Assembly (NCBI GenBank): GCA_020205615.1
Contig: CM035170.1
Coordinates: 9,852,311-9,916,310 of the forward strand
Direction of reading: 5' to 3'
DNA from: Panax quinquefolius
Lineage: Eukaryota > Streptophyta > Magnoliopsida > Apiales > Araliaceae
DNA: 64,000 bases
The position numbers and the translations under genes are program-made. The first letter of the stretch is position 1. Each line of letters opens with the position of its first letter. Under the pieces are notes generated by a model that saw only the letters and a program-made list of their open reading frames with translations, had not been told where the DNA came from and searched no databases. This document shows, one piece after another, positions 49,586 to 61,015 of the stretch.

Positions 49586-51120
49586 ATTCATAACCAAACT
49601 ACTAAAGTCAATTATTGTCATATCAAGCCATAAGTAAAGAGCCCCAACCTTTCGTTGTTGACTTCCTTGTGTGGAATGCATCGAAGCGGACTTTACTTCT
49701 AGGCGACATCGTGAATGAAGATGGCAAGTTTATAGGTATCATTGTGAGGTGCTATCTAGGTTAAGGGATAGAAGTCACAGTTGGTATCAATGTGATGTAC
49801 TATCCAAGTTTTGGATGAGAGTAACAGTTTTGAATGATATCATTAATAAATTTCTTGGCGTATTCTTGAAGACTTCCTAGCCTACCCTAGAGCGTGAAAT
49901 CGAATTTTGTATTGACCCCAGTACAAAACCTATTTCTTAAACCCTCAAATATTTCTTCAACTAAAATGAACAGTTTACGTGGTTTATGATGAAAGTCATA
50001 ATAAAAGCATTGGACTAATGAAAATCATGGGTATATGAAGTATTATTAAGTTTTATGATGAGTTATGTTGGTTAGTATGTGAAAACATGAAAGTTTCTTA
50101 GAAATCACAAAGAGTTGAAAATCAGATTTTGGTGAAAAACGTAACATGAAATTCAATTGACCATATCTCCTATTATATTTTGAATTTTTGAATGTGGTCA
50201 AGTCCTAGAGTTAGATCTATGAGTTACCTAACTAATCCAAGTGGAATTACTGGAAAAGGTGTTGTAGATTTTTGTGTGGACTGATTTTAGCAAAGGAGGT
50301 CAAAGCTGTAAATTTCGAAAATGCTACTGCCCAGAAACTTTAAGGGACTGTTTCGGCCACTTAAATTATGAGAAAAATTCTGGCCTTTTGGGACATGAAG
50401 GTATATGGTATAAAGTACCTCCTGTCCAAAAATGAGCTCATTCTGACTTAAAATGAGCAAGTTATGACTATTTCAATATTTAGGTTTTTCCGACGAAAAA
50501 CGCTATAACCAGAGTTCTATAACTCCGATGACCATGAAATTTAAACTAGAAGCTCATGTTAACATGTGTAAGGTCCTGCCAAGATTTGGGAATTTTTGAA
50601 GTTAAACTTGAGGTAGCTAATTTCTTAAGGAATTAATTAGAAATTGATTTTTGAAAAATAGTAAATGAATTTTAAAAATTCCGAGAAAAATATATTTTCA
50701 TTATGGGACTATATTATGCTAAATCCCAGAAAAGAAATATTTTTGGGACTAATTTGGTATTTTTCATGAAAATAGTTTAATTACTGAACATATGAGTTAA
50801 ATATGTTATGTGAAGTAACAAAGTTGAAAATAGGATTTTATGGCTAGAGAATCCTATATAGAATATATGCATATTTTTGATGAGGGATTTGATAATTGGT
50901 GATGATATTTTATGAGTATGGCATTTTTGAATGATTAAATGCATTATATGGTAAAAGCGTAAACAATTGAGATAAATTGTTTATAAATTTAAGAAGTGAT
51001 TAAAATATTATTATAATATTAATGTTATTAGATTATGAGATTATTAAGTGATTGATAACATGGGGATATTCTTGAATCTCGGATAAATTATATTATAAAT
51101 GTTTAATATTTATCCTTTAT
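49586..51120 (+). other. Non-coding interior of the non-autonomous gypsy element
   Basis: At 49825-49930 residues just before RT are still visible (VLNDI, then NKFLGVF and EFCIDP). After a junction near 49945, where SLKYFF-type RNase H residues appear briefly, the remaining 1.1 kb is non-coding. It includes phrases such as AACTCCGATGACCATGAAAT that are common in gypsy LTR or 3' regions. This is an RT-RNase H-integrase deletion with replacement sequence. Confidence 0.55.
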
Positions 51121-51179
51121 CTCATTTGATTGATTCTTTATATCATTATCCTCATGCTTATATTATGTTGAAAGTCATC

Positions 51180-51860
51180 TCGTAACCGTAGTAGTGCATG
51201 GATAATTTGTGGTCGTGATACTAATGAATACACAATTATCTTTGGTAGTAGTGCATGGATAATTTGTGGTCGTGATACTAATGAATACACAATTATCTTT
51301 CGGTAGTAGTGCATGGATAATTTGTGGTCGTGATATTAATGAATACACAATTATCTTTGGTAGTAGTGCATGGATAATTTGTGGTCGTGATACTAATAAA
51401 TACACAATTATCTTTGGTAGTAGTGCATGGATAATTTGTGGTCGTGATACTAATGAATACACAATTATCTTTGGTAGTAGTGCATGGATAATTCGTGGTC
51501 GTGATACTAATGAATACACAATTATCTTTGGTAGTAGTGCATGGATAATTTGTGGTCGTGATACTAATGAATACACAATTATCTTTGGTCGTAGTGCATG
51601 GATAATTCGTGGTCGTGATACTAATGAATACACAATTATCTTTGGTTAGTAGTGCATGGATAATTTGTGGTCGTGATACTTAATGAATACACAATTATCT
51701 TTGGTAGTAGTGCATGGATAATTTGTGGTCGTGATACTAATGAATACACAATTATCTTTGGCAGTAGTGCATGGATAATTTGTGGTCGTGATACTAATGA
51801 ATACACGATTATCTTTGGTCAGTAGTGCATGGATAATTCATGGTCGTGATACTAATGAAT
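51180..51860 (+). repeat. 57-bp tandem array, about 12 copies
   Basis: Unit: TAGTAGTGCATGGATAATTT, GTGGTCGTGATACTAATGAA, TACACAATTATCTTTGG. Most copies are 57 bp and a few have one extra base. The same phrase occurs once in the LTRs (for example 10975-11045 and 18110-18185), so the array is an amplified LTR-derived segment placed upstream of the polypurine tract. Because 57 is divisible by three, open frames of 127-152 codons appear on both strands; they are not genes. Confidence 0.93.
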
Positions 51861-52290
51861 ATCCTCGGCACGTAGTGCGGGGATGATTCGATGATATGGA
51901 TTAATTATTGAATGAGTCTCAAAGAATGAAATATTAATCCATGGATGTGGTAAAAGTCATCTTTGGTAGTAGTGCATTGATAGACTTGGTATGATTATGA
52001 CCACAGATTATTCGGGTATAATCATGGTAGTAATTGAAAACACGAATATCCTTAGCCAAGAAGGTGCATGGATAATTCATGGTTGTGATACTATTAAGTT
52101 TGAGTCTCATGATTATTGGTTTTACTGATTGTATATCTTTGGCACGTAGTGCAAAAGATGAATTGTTAATGAATATCTTTGGTAGGATTGCAAAATGAAT
52201 TTAATGTTTTCAACGATAAAGGTATTCAAGGTATCCTCACCTCTTTATCATATCAGTGTACGCATTCTAATTTCGAGGGCAAAATTCCAT

Positions 52291-52300
52291 AAGGAGGGAG
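52291..52300 (+). other. Polypurine tract of the non-autonomous gypsy element
   Basis: AAGGAGGGAG lies two bases before the LTR start at 52303, preceded by TTCGAGGGCAAAATTCC, the usual end of Tekay coding regions. Confidence 0.85.
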
Positions 52301-52302
52301 AT

Positions 52303-54728
52303 TGTGAGACCCAGATTTTATCAATAAAGATTTAAATTTTGTCAAAATAATTTTTTAATATTATGGTGTGAATTTGAGATAATATTATAGTTGTGGGTAG
52401 TATTTATAAATTTTGCAAAGTATGCAAGTGGTTATATTATATTCGATTGGTCGGGAATATTCGGTTTAGCGAGGGAATATTCGTATAACTACTCAATCAT
52501 TGGTGGACCCCACAATGTAATTATTGTTTGGATTGAGAAAACGACAAAAATATTTTATTGAAATAACGGCGGAAGTTTCTGGTAGTTACTTGTTGAACTA
52601 CTTTCGGTAGTAAAAATACGATAAAGAATAAGTGTGGTTGCATATAGTAGCATTACCTGTATTGATTATTGATGCTTATGTGAGAAGTCACTCGGTTTGA
52701 TTCCATTATTGTCGATTAATAATATGAATTATTATATAGCGATAATGACGTTTTTTTTATTCAGTATTATTAACGTAATAAAAATGAAACATCTTTTATA
52801 TAAAATAGAATACTTTATTAAAGTTATTCTATAAATAGAATATATTATATTTTATTATGCATAGTGTTGCATAGTGTTTTACATAGTATTTTGCATAGTA
52901 TTGCATAGTGTTTGCATAGTAAAATGTTTTTATATAAATAGAATATATTATATTTTATTTAAAATATTTTTCTTTAAATATGGACCGTCGATTAAAGTAA
53001 ATCAATCTGACCGTTCATGGATTAGTTACTATGCATTCCATTTTCCTATAAATAAGCTCATTCCTTCATTATTTTCTTACGAATTCATTGAAACTCTGTA
53101 GAGAGAAATTATAGAGAGAAGCTATAGAGAAAAAAATAGAAAAGAAGAAGAGTATTCTCGCTACTTCACTACTTCTATATTCAGCTTCTTTTACTAGTGA
53201 GGGGTGTTATTCTTTCTTCTTGAAGAGAACTTCATTATTCCATTCATTATTATTCTGTTGGAATAACTTTTGTAAAAGTGGCATACCCTATACATAACTC
53301 GTGTATCATGCCAGATACCCTATACTTGGTGAAATCCTTATGTTATTCCATTGCTTATTATTACATTGGAATAACTTTTATATCATGCCATTTTACCCTA
53401 TACTTGGTGACATTCTTCTATTATTCTGCTGGAACATCCCATGCATGTGTTTTACACCGACCTGGTTCCGCTTTTTATTATTCTCATTGGAACATCACAT
53501 CATGTGTTTACACACCTGACCGGGTTCCGTCTTTATCATTCTGTTGGAATATCCTATCATGTGTTTTTTGCCGGATGCGGTTCCATCTTTATTATTCTCA
53601 TTGGAACATCCTGTGGTGTGAATTTCACCGACCGTGTTCCGTTATTATTATTCTCGTTGGAATAACTCGTCATGTGAAGTAATCGCATGCATGGTGATTT
53701 CTTTTGTTATTTCATTCTTTATTATACCCAAATTGGTTAAAACTTTGACTTCTATACTCCATGAAATTAGTAGAATATCCTTGATATTTGCGTTTCATCC
53801 AAAGATATCTTTTCATGGAAATATTCTTCCGATCATTATTGAATTTTACTCTACGAAAATAAAGATCATGTTGACAATTTGGACGTTAATAATTCATGGA
53901 TTAAATAATTCTTGAACTTGTTTTATTGAATTACTATGTCATTGTCATCATCCTCATGTTATATTATGTTATCTTTGGCTTACGTGCATAGATGAACTTA
54001 GTATGATTATGACCAGGATCATTCGGTATAATCATGACTTGATATAAATGATGTGACAAAAGTCCTCGATGGCTTTTAAATGCGATGATGGATAGTTTTT
54101 GGTATGATTATGACCGGGGTGATTCGGTATAGTCATGACCATTGATAATTTGATGAAAATCCTTGACCGTGGTACGAGGATGATTAGATGTGGTGGTTTA
54201 TTATTAAAATCGAGTCTCGTGATAAAAATTGATGAAAACCTTTTAAAACCTAAAAGATAGTAGACTTTATTCTCTACTTGACTTTTTTAATGGATTGCTT
54301 ATTCAACTGCAGATTAAACCCGTTTATTTATTGTATTTTATCGGTTTAACATCGTTTTGAAGGCTAATGATAATTTATTCTGCATTATCTTAGTCATAAT
54401 ATTTCTTCTTGGGCTAGTTGAGCTCACCCTTTCTTTCACCGTTCTCTTCGTGAAATGAGAACATATTTGGACGAGTCCTGGGAACGGAGTAATGGTCCGA
54501 GAGGATAGCATTAGTAGTCCTCACTATTCGTGAAATAGTGTGATAATAGTTATAATGAGGACTCCTTTTGAGTTTGTATAATATCTAGTAGACAATATTT
54601 GTATTCAAACTCACGCTTTATGTCGTATTGTACACGACGCTTATATTAGTAAGTTGTATTTGAATTTATGTACCGTGTAAGTGGCGACCCAAGATGGGTG
54701 ACGTATACCTAATTTTGGGGGCGTCACA
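52303..54728 (+). repeat. 3' LTR of the non-autonomous gypsy element
   Basis: Partner of 46314-48719. TATA box CCTATAAATAA at 53045; ~60-bp units at 53340-53680; ends GGGGGCGTCACA. Confidence 0.93.
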
Positions 54729-54733
54729 GTAAC

Positions 54734-56600
54734 CAAATAATTAAAAACTTATATCAGAACAATTATCAAGTGCTTAATGTACATGTGAGGGTTTCCATTT
54801 AATTATCTAGCTGATGGATACTTTTAAATTACGTAGTTATAAAAGTTATTTGGAAATGGTCCATGCCAATTGGTAACTAAATATGAATATGGAGGTAACC
54901 ATTTTATTTTAGATGGGTAACCAAATTTACATAAAAATGTTTCAGAATAGTTACTAATTATTCAATGTATATGTTTACTTTATATTGATAACTCGTGATG
55001 GAATCAAAAATTAAAATATTAATCAACATCAATTTTGGTTACTGTACACCATCAAAAATGTTACCAACCATGTGGTTAATGGTTACTAATAGTAAACAAT
55101 TATATATTCCTGTAAACAATTAAATTTGTTGTATTGGTTACTGTGAGTCTCCATTGTCTAACAACTGAATAAACATTGTAAAATAACCAAATCAATATTA
55201 GACAGTAACCAAATTACATAATCTTAGTAACCAGAACATAAACCACGTTTTTACATGCGATTTTGAAGGCCTAAATGATGGAATTTGATCAAAAAACCCT
55301 GCAGTTCACCAGCTAAGCTGGTGACTTTTGTTCGTTGACCCATTTTCAATGAAATTAGGCTCCGAAAACGCCAAAATCCGACACTCCAAACTTGACAAAA
55401 ATTACCAAATTCTCATTGGATCAAATCTTTACATAAATTGACATGTTTGCTCTTCAACCGCATCAGTTTGTTACCACCTAAAGATTAACAGTTGTATGAA
55501 GTTAAGCAATGTAGTCAATAAGTAATCATCAATATAAAACAAACAAGTATAAAACACACTAATATTATACAATAATCATAACAACATTATACAGTAACCA
55601 AATTTAGATTAGACAGTAACCAACATATATCTATTTAGTAACCAAATCAATGTTAGCTAGTAACTAAACTACATGATGTTAATAACCAGAACATAAAACA
55701 CATTTGCACATTCATCTAACAATATAAATAATCAGTATATTGATATTTATTACCAATTAAATTATAACAGTTGTATGTAGGTAACCAATATAGCCAATAA
55801 GTAACCACCATATTAAAACAAACCAAATATAAAACACCGTAACATTATTCAGTAATCATAACAACTTTATACAGTAACCAAATATATTTTAGACTGTAAC
55901 CAACACATATTTATTTAGTAACCACAAGATAACCACATTTTCCATTGCATTTTTATAGTAAAAAACAACCAGTATAATTTGTTTGTTACCAACTAAAGGC
56001 AGACTTTTGTAAGAATGTATCCAATTTGGCTAACAAGTAACCATTAATATAAAAAACATAAGTAGAAGTGTACATTAATATGCTTCAGCAACAAATAATA
56101 CAGTAACCAATTAATCACTGCAGTAATTAAGTTTGCATTAGTCAGTAACAAAGTCAGCATGACTCACTAAATAATATTTTTACAAAGTAACCAAGTCAGC
56201 ATTATAATTTTATACAGTAACCAATTCAGAATTAGTCAATTACCATTATAGTGTTACACAGTAAGCAATTCAGCATTAGTCAGTAACCAATATAATATTA
56301 CATAGTAACCAAGTCAGCATTAGTCAGTAACCAAGTCAGCATTAATTAGTAATATTATGCAGTAACCAAGACAACATTAGTCAGTAACTAAGACAACATT
56401 AGATAGTATAATGTTACACAGTAACCAATACAAAATAATCAGTAACCAAGCCAACAGTAGACAGTAACCAATTTATATAACTTTAGTAACCATAATATTA
56501 AACATGTTTTCAAATACATTTTGCAAGCACAACATTCAGTATTCAAACTTTATGACAATTTTAAGTTCGAAAAACTTAAGAAAGGTAATTAATATAGTAA
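54734..56600 (-). repeat. AGTAACCA-type repeats, right arm of the Mutator-like element
   Basis: More than twenty copies of (C/T)AGTAACCAA are spread across the stretch, densest at 55590-56490, where CAGTAACCAAGTCAGCATTA-like units repeat every 25-45 bp. They are the reverse complement of the repeats at 34985-36050 and 45600-45950. No coding signal. Confidence 0.82.
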
Positions 56601-56774
56601 TTCGTAGTAACCATAGGTATCTATATGCTTATAAATTTTAAACTCACATACCACAAAGATTTGTATCGGGTCGATGTTGATTTTGTATTCAACAATCACC
56701 TGCAGTAATGTTTTTGTTACTTGAACTTGAAGGCGTTGTTGATTTTGTATGCTATTTTCGATCTTACTGATTAA

Positions 56775-56890
56775 ATGGCGACAACGAGTTTCTTCTTCTC
56801 CGATTACGAGTTGCGTCGCGACAGGATGCTTCGTCTTCTCCGATCTCAGAGTCGCGACAGAAGTTTTTGTCTTCTCCGATAGATTTGTCG
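56775..56890 (+). repeat. Three imperfect ~40-bp units near the right end of the Mutator-like element
   Basis: GCGACA(A/G)...TTC(T/G)TCTTCTCCGAT recurs three times (about 56778, 56817 and 56854). This patch has much higher GC than its surroundings and could be a remnant of a captured exon. The open frame over it (56749-56961) is unsupported. Confidence 0.5.
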
Positions 56891-57101
56891 TTGATCTGTT
56901 GTTCCGAATTCAAAGTTGCATGATTTTAGGTGCGGTTAATTGCAAATATGAAAGTCGGTAACTGACGTGTAGGAGTTAATGACACGTGATTTTAGCACGT
57001 ATTATTGTGTAAGTTTTATTTTTGTAATTATGTTGTGTATATTTTATTTTTATAATTACTTTCTAATTGTTGTATATTAGTGTAAAGGACCCTTTTAATT
57101 A

Positions 57102-57940
57102 TGTTCAATTGGCCATCATAAATTGATGATATAACACATTAACATGTTAATGACATTATGTAATAAAAAATATGATAATTAAAAGAGATTTTAACTTTGA
57201 ATATTAGATTAAAATGCAAAAGAGTAAATCATTAAGCACAAAACAAATTTAAGGTAGGTGGGGTGGGGTGGGGTGGGGTGGATCAAAACAAATAACATTG
57301 TCATCAGGTATGATTGAAACAAAGAACCACCACCACCACGAACTAAACCAAAACCACGATCCAAGCCCACACCCACACAGTCCACACAACTCCCACCAGT
57401 AAAAGGAAAAAAAAAAACCAATCTTCAACAGAGCGAATTTACATGTTTACATGACTTGATTTGGTCGGATTGGGCGGGCTTGGTGCAGTTGCTGCATGTG
57501 GAGGTGGCGTCGGATGATGATTGAACGGATAATGCAGCCGACGTGCTTGGTTTGTTGATATTCACAAAGTAGTGGGATGTTGATTGGTTTTATTTTTTCT
57601 TAATTGAATTATTGCATAATTTGTTATTGGTGTCATTTGGTTTGTCTAAGTTAATTGTTTCACTCGTTTGTTAAATTAATTGTGTAATTATTTTTAATTA
57701 ATGTGTTTTTTACACATAATCATTCATTGGCCATGTCAGTGTGCAATGTCACCAATTTACGACGTGGCATGATCAATCGTACATAGTTAAAAAAAAATTA
57801 AAAATTTGATCATCTAATTAAAAAAATTAAAAGAACAATTATTGAAATAAAAAAAGATAAAAAATTCAGGATAAAAATTTATATTTAAGCCATTATTTTT
57901 ATGTTAAAGATAATGTTAGCTTCAGAGACTTGCAAGTGAC
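57102..57940. other. Gene-free stretch with a (GGGGT)n microsatellite
   Basis: A GGGGT run of about five units lies at 57257-57281, and A tracts lie at about 57407 and 57788-57850. No gene recognised. Confidence 0.6.
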
Positions 57941-58044
57941 TTTTTTTGTGTGTGCTAAATTGAGAGTATATTGAAAGAAATTAAAGGTACAAGATCTGAG
58001 GGCATAACAATGATGCAGTTTCTATAGTGAAAAGACTATAATTG

Positions 58045-60970
58045 TCAAACCCTAAGAAAAGAAAGCTTTTTTACAAATTTACTCAATTTCTTAACAAGGA
58101 ACAATTTACATTTGATAATGTTAATACAATCTTGAGCGGGAGTTTTGGCAGCAGAGGGTTTACCTCCATGGGATCTGCGATTTCGCTCGTTCCATATCTT
58201 GTAGAGCATAGTAGTCAAGCAAATTTTTATGATGCGCGAAGTCATGTAATCCATACGAGTGAACTGAACATGATGTATAAGTTGATCCTAGCTAAAAGGT
58301 ATCCCAAACCAACCATGGTGAGCAAAAACAACTCTCAAAATATGCTTAGAAAACTCGTATTAAAAAAAGATGTGATCAAATGATTAATTGGCTTAGTTGC
58401 ATAGGCAGCATATATCAAGAGGCCATATGACAAGTTTGTTATGGAAAGTCAACCAAAGGAAGAAGGAGAAGCAAGGTATCTGCAGGTTGTGCCATACCAA
58501 TTTACAGTTGAGCCAGTACTGCGTATGGCAGCCCAAATAGTGGAAGCTTTGTCTTGAGAATCTCCTACCCATAGCACTTGATCAGGTATGTTTGAGGGAG
58601 GGGGGATTAAAAGGAATTTCTGCTTCATGAGAAGAATGCTAGCATAGTTCGAGGGAGGAGGACACCAAGTGCATTTGCTTATAATCTCACTAATAATGGC
58701 ATTAAACGAGATCCCAGAAATAGAGACGATGGGATCAAGGGGGTGCCGAGCAAGAGGTTGATTTTTCAGCCAAATATCCTGCCACAATCTAATACTCAGA
58801 CCATTTCCAACTTTGTATTCAATAAAACGAGCAGCTAACTGCCTAAGGTTCAATACCTTTCTCTAAATCCAAGAAGCATCATAGGGGACGAGGACGGGGA
58901 CGGGGGGAATCCAGAAATTGTGCTTTAAAAGTATAGTTTTTCGAACCCATTCAGTTCAAAAAGAGGTAGAATTAAAATTTATGCCTTGTTCCATTCTTCA
59001 ACACTTTTCAGACCCAAACCTCCCTCAACAAGGGGAAGAGTGACTCTTTTCCAAGCTATTTTGGAGCCATACTTTTCAAGTGAGGCACCCTTCAATAAGA
59101 AACGAATGAGAGGCACACAATCATTAGCCGATAGCTTGGTGGTAACGAGAGGCACACCCAAAAATTTGACATGCAAATCTTCTTGAGAAATGTTGTTCAG
59201 CAAGAATACGTTCAGACAACATAGGTGGAACATTTGCTAAGAAGCATTGACTTTTTGCATGGTTAATTGATATACCTGATAGGTTTGAGAAAGCTGATAA
59301 ACATTTGTTTAGAACACAAACTGATCCCAAGTCTGCGTGACAGAACAACAACAAGTCATCCGCAAAGCATAAGTCATGAGTTAACTTACATGTTTCTCCA
59401 ATGATATTTGAAATCTGAAGAGGCAGTTTCTTTAACCAACAGCAGAGCTAAAAGATATGGAGATAAGGAGGGGTCTCCTTGACGAAAACCTTTTTGACCT
59501 TTGAAATATCCACATAGAGTTCCATTCAATTTTACGGAAAACATAGCTGAAGAAACACAACTTTTAACCCAGTGAACAAACCGAATTAAAAGCCTTTTTC
59601 AAGTCAATCTTGACTGCAAATCTAGATTGACACTTTGGCCTGTGATAATTTCTCAGAAGTTCTAAGGCTAGCAGAATGTTGTCACCACCAGGAACAAAAG
59701 CAACTTGACATTTGGAAATAAGGTCAGAAAGAGTTATCAATAAGAATTTTTGAAATACATTTATAAACTGTGTTATAGCATGATATAGGATGAAAGTCAG
59801 TCATATTTGAAGGGTTTGGAACCTTCAGAATGAGGATAATAGCTGTGTCATTTGATTCTTTAAGTTTACTACCCGAAGCAAAAAAGGACTAGACAGCTCT
59901 AACAAAATCATCTCCAAATGTTTGCCAAGAATGAAGAAAGAAATTTACATTAAACCCACAAAGACCCGAGCTTTTGTTATTTTTCATACCTTTAAGCGTA
60001 TTAAAAATGTCCTCATGTGAAACACAGTACTGGAACAAGGACATTTTTAGAGGGGGTCAAAATACAACAGTAAAAATAAAATTTTATTATTTCACATCAT
60101 CCTATTCCTTTACATATATATATTAATTTTTTCCGAACTATGAGTCTATTAATCAGATTTTGAAGTTTTTAGTCAACTGATTAGCTACTTTTATAGATAA
60201 ATTCCAAATTATAATATTATATATTCAAAACCTTATTGTGGTCCATGAGATTAATTAGCTTGAAAGAAGGAATTCCAGCAACAAAAAAAAATAGAAGAAG
60301 AGAGATTTAATAATCTTAATAGGATAGAACTATGGTAAACGGTCACTATAGTGGGATAAAAAAAATATATTTAATTTCTTTAGCTTTTTATTTTTAATTA
60401 ATTTACATAGAGAATTGCTACCACTTTTTTTGTCTCATTTTGGTGATAAAGCAAAAGAAAGAAAAAAACAAAAAAAAAAAGAAATTACATAAAAAAAAAA
60501 GAAAAAAAAGAAAAGCAAATAATCTCCGGAGATTCCTGCATATGACCCCCTCTGACCCTCTGGTTCCGGCTCTGGTGAAACATAAGCCTCCAAAGAAGCA
60601 GCAATATCAGGGTTGATGCTATGAGAAATAACATCTGCAAGGGGTCGAGTTTCTAGAACCAAGGAGGTCTCTATAACAGCCAACAACAATATTCTTAATC
60701 TGATCAGCATCATGAGGTATAACTCCCTGGTCATCCTCAATAGCAAGGATTTTGTTAAGAGTTCCACCTGCTCTTTGTTTTAGCATGAAAAAATCTATAG
60801 TTTTTATCTCCAACTCCAAGATCCAACCACTGAATTCTAAACTTTTGCTACAAAAGTTTTTCTTCAATTACAATTGCATTCCATAAATCTTTGGCTAATT
60901 TTCTCTGAAGCTCCAGATTTCCGAAAGAGATGGGCTCATTTTACATTAATTTGGATTGATAGTTGACGAG
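58045..60970 (-). pseudogene. LINE ORF2 (reverse transcriptase) pseudogene
   Basis: In minus-strand order: ILAIEDDQGVIPHDADQIKN (60700-60760), GMKNNKSSG (about 59950-59985), FAVKIDLKKAF (about 59590-59625), GQKGFRQGDP (about 59480-59510), CFADDLLLF with the catalytic FADD (about 59345-59370), LSGISINHAKSQCF (about 59240-59285), LHVKFLGVPL (about 59145-59175), AWKRVTLPLVEGGLGLKSVE (58995-59055), VGNGLSIRLWQDIWL (58765-58810) and YKIWNERNRRSH (58160-58200). This is the L1 RT order with the zf-RVT-type tail. Many stops and frameshifts. The enzyme would copy element RNA at a nicked target. Confidence 0.85.
60025..60574. mobile_element. hAT-like non-autonomous element inside the LINE
   Basis: Exact 8-bp duplication GTGAAACA at 60017-60024 and 60575-60582. 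Ends are CAGTACTGGAAC and, in reverse complement, CAGAGCCGGAAC. Starting CAG with an 8-bp duplication is characteristic of hAT. Joining the flanks across one duplication brings the LINE frame back together (AYVS then HEDIF). Non-coding and A-rich at 60450-60520. Confidence 0.85.
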
Positions 60971-61015
60971 AGGGTCTTGCCAGCTGAGTTTGTGTTTTTC
61001 TTCTATTAGTATTAA

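Larger units (their letters stand above)
46314..54728 (+). mobile_element. Non-autonomous Ty3/gypsy element (Tekay-like), with target duplication
   Basis: Two complete LTRs (46314-48719 and 52303-54728) starting TGTGAGACCC and ending GGCGTCACA, a primer site, a polypurine tract and a GTAAC duplication (46309-46313, 54729-54733) define an 8.4-kb element. The 3.6-kb interior has only the tail of gag and the end of protease. RT, RNase H and integrase are absent. Instead there is about 1.1 kb of unrelated non-coding sequence and a 57-bp tandem array. It would depend on proteins from a relative such as the element at 9768-18740. GTAAC is common in the surrounding repeats, so the duplication alone is weak, but the termini are clear. 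Confidence 0.9.
34231..57092. mobile_element. Mutator-like element split by two retrotransposons
   Basis: Left terminus GGAACAATTACATATTATAG and right terminus (reverse complement) GGGTCCTTTACACTAATATA are imperfect inverted repeats. They remain similar for about 100 bp through AAAGTAATTA and ATAATTACAAAAAT. The flanks are TTTTAATTA at 34222-34230 and 57093-57101, a 9-bp Mutator-type duplication. Removing the copia (36357-45591) and gypsy (46314-54728) insertions and their duplications leaves about 5.2 kb. The inside carries a short spliced gene fragment on the left. The two halves are filled with GGTTACT-type repeats in opposite orientation, meeting at about 45954. No transposase is visible. 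Confidence 0.85.
57950..61015 (-). mobile_element. 5'-truncated LINE retrotransposon
   Basis: The minus strand carries the linker, reverse transcriptase and C-terminal region of a plant L1-type ORF2, ending near 58045. A short 3' untranslated part follows, and a T run (plus strand) at about 57942 may be the poly(A) tail. The endonuclease and ORF1 are missing, as is usual for LINE copies. A 550-bp hAT-like element interrupts it at 60025-60574. Confidence 0.85.

Noticed and set aside
51175..51649. Open frames of 152 and 127 codons on opposite strands
   Set aside because: The 57-bp unit is a multiple of three, so any stop-free frame is repeated. Low-complexity by-product of the array.
51180..51860. 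Possible CRISPR-like array
   Set aside because: The repeats are contiguous with no unique spacers, and the locus is in a plant retrotransposon.
53278..53682. 134-codon frame and overlapping frames in the LTR leader
   Set aside because: Created by the ~60-bp LTR repeats; similar frames appear at 17162-17720 and 47354-47745.
56749..56961. 70-codon frame near the right end of the Mutator-like element
   Set aside because: Arises from three ~40-bp repeats and has no family resemblance.
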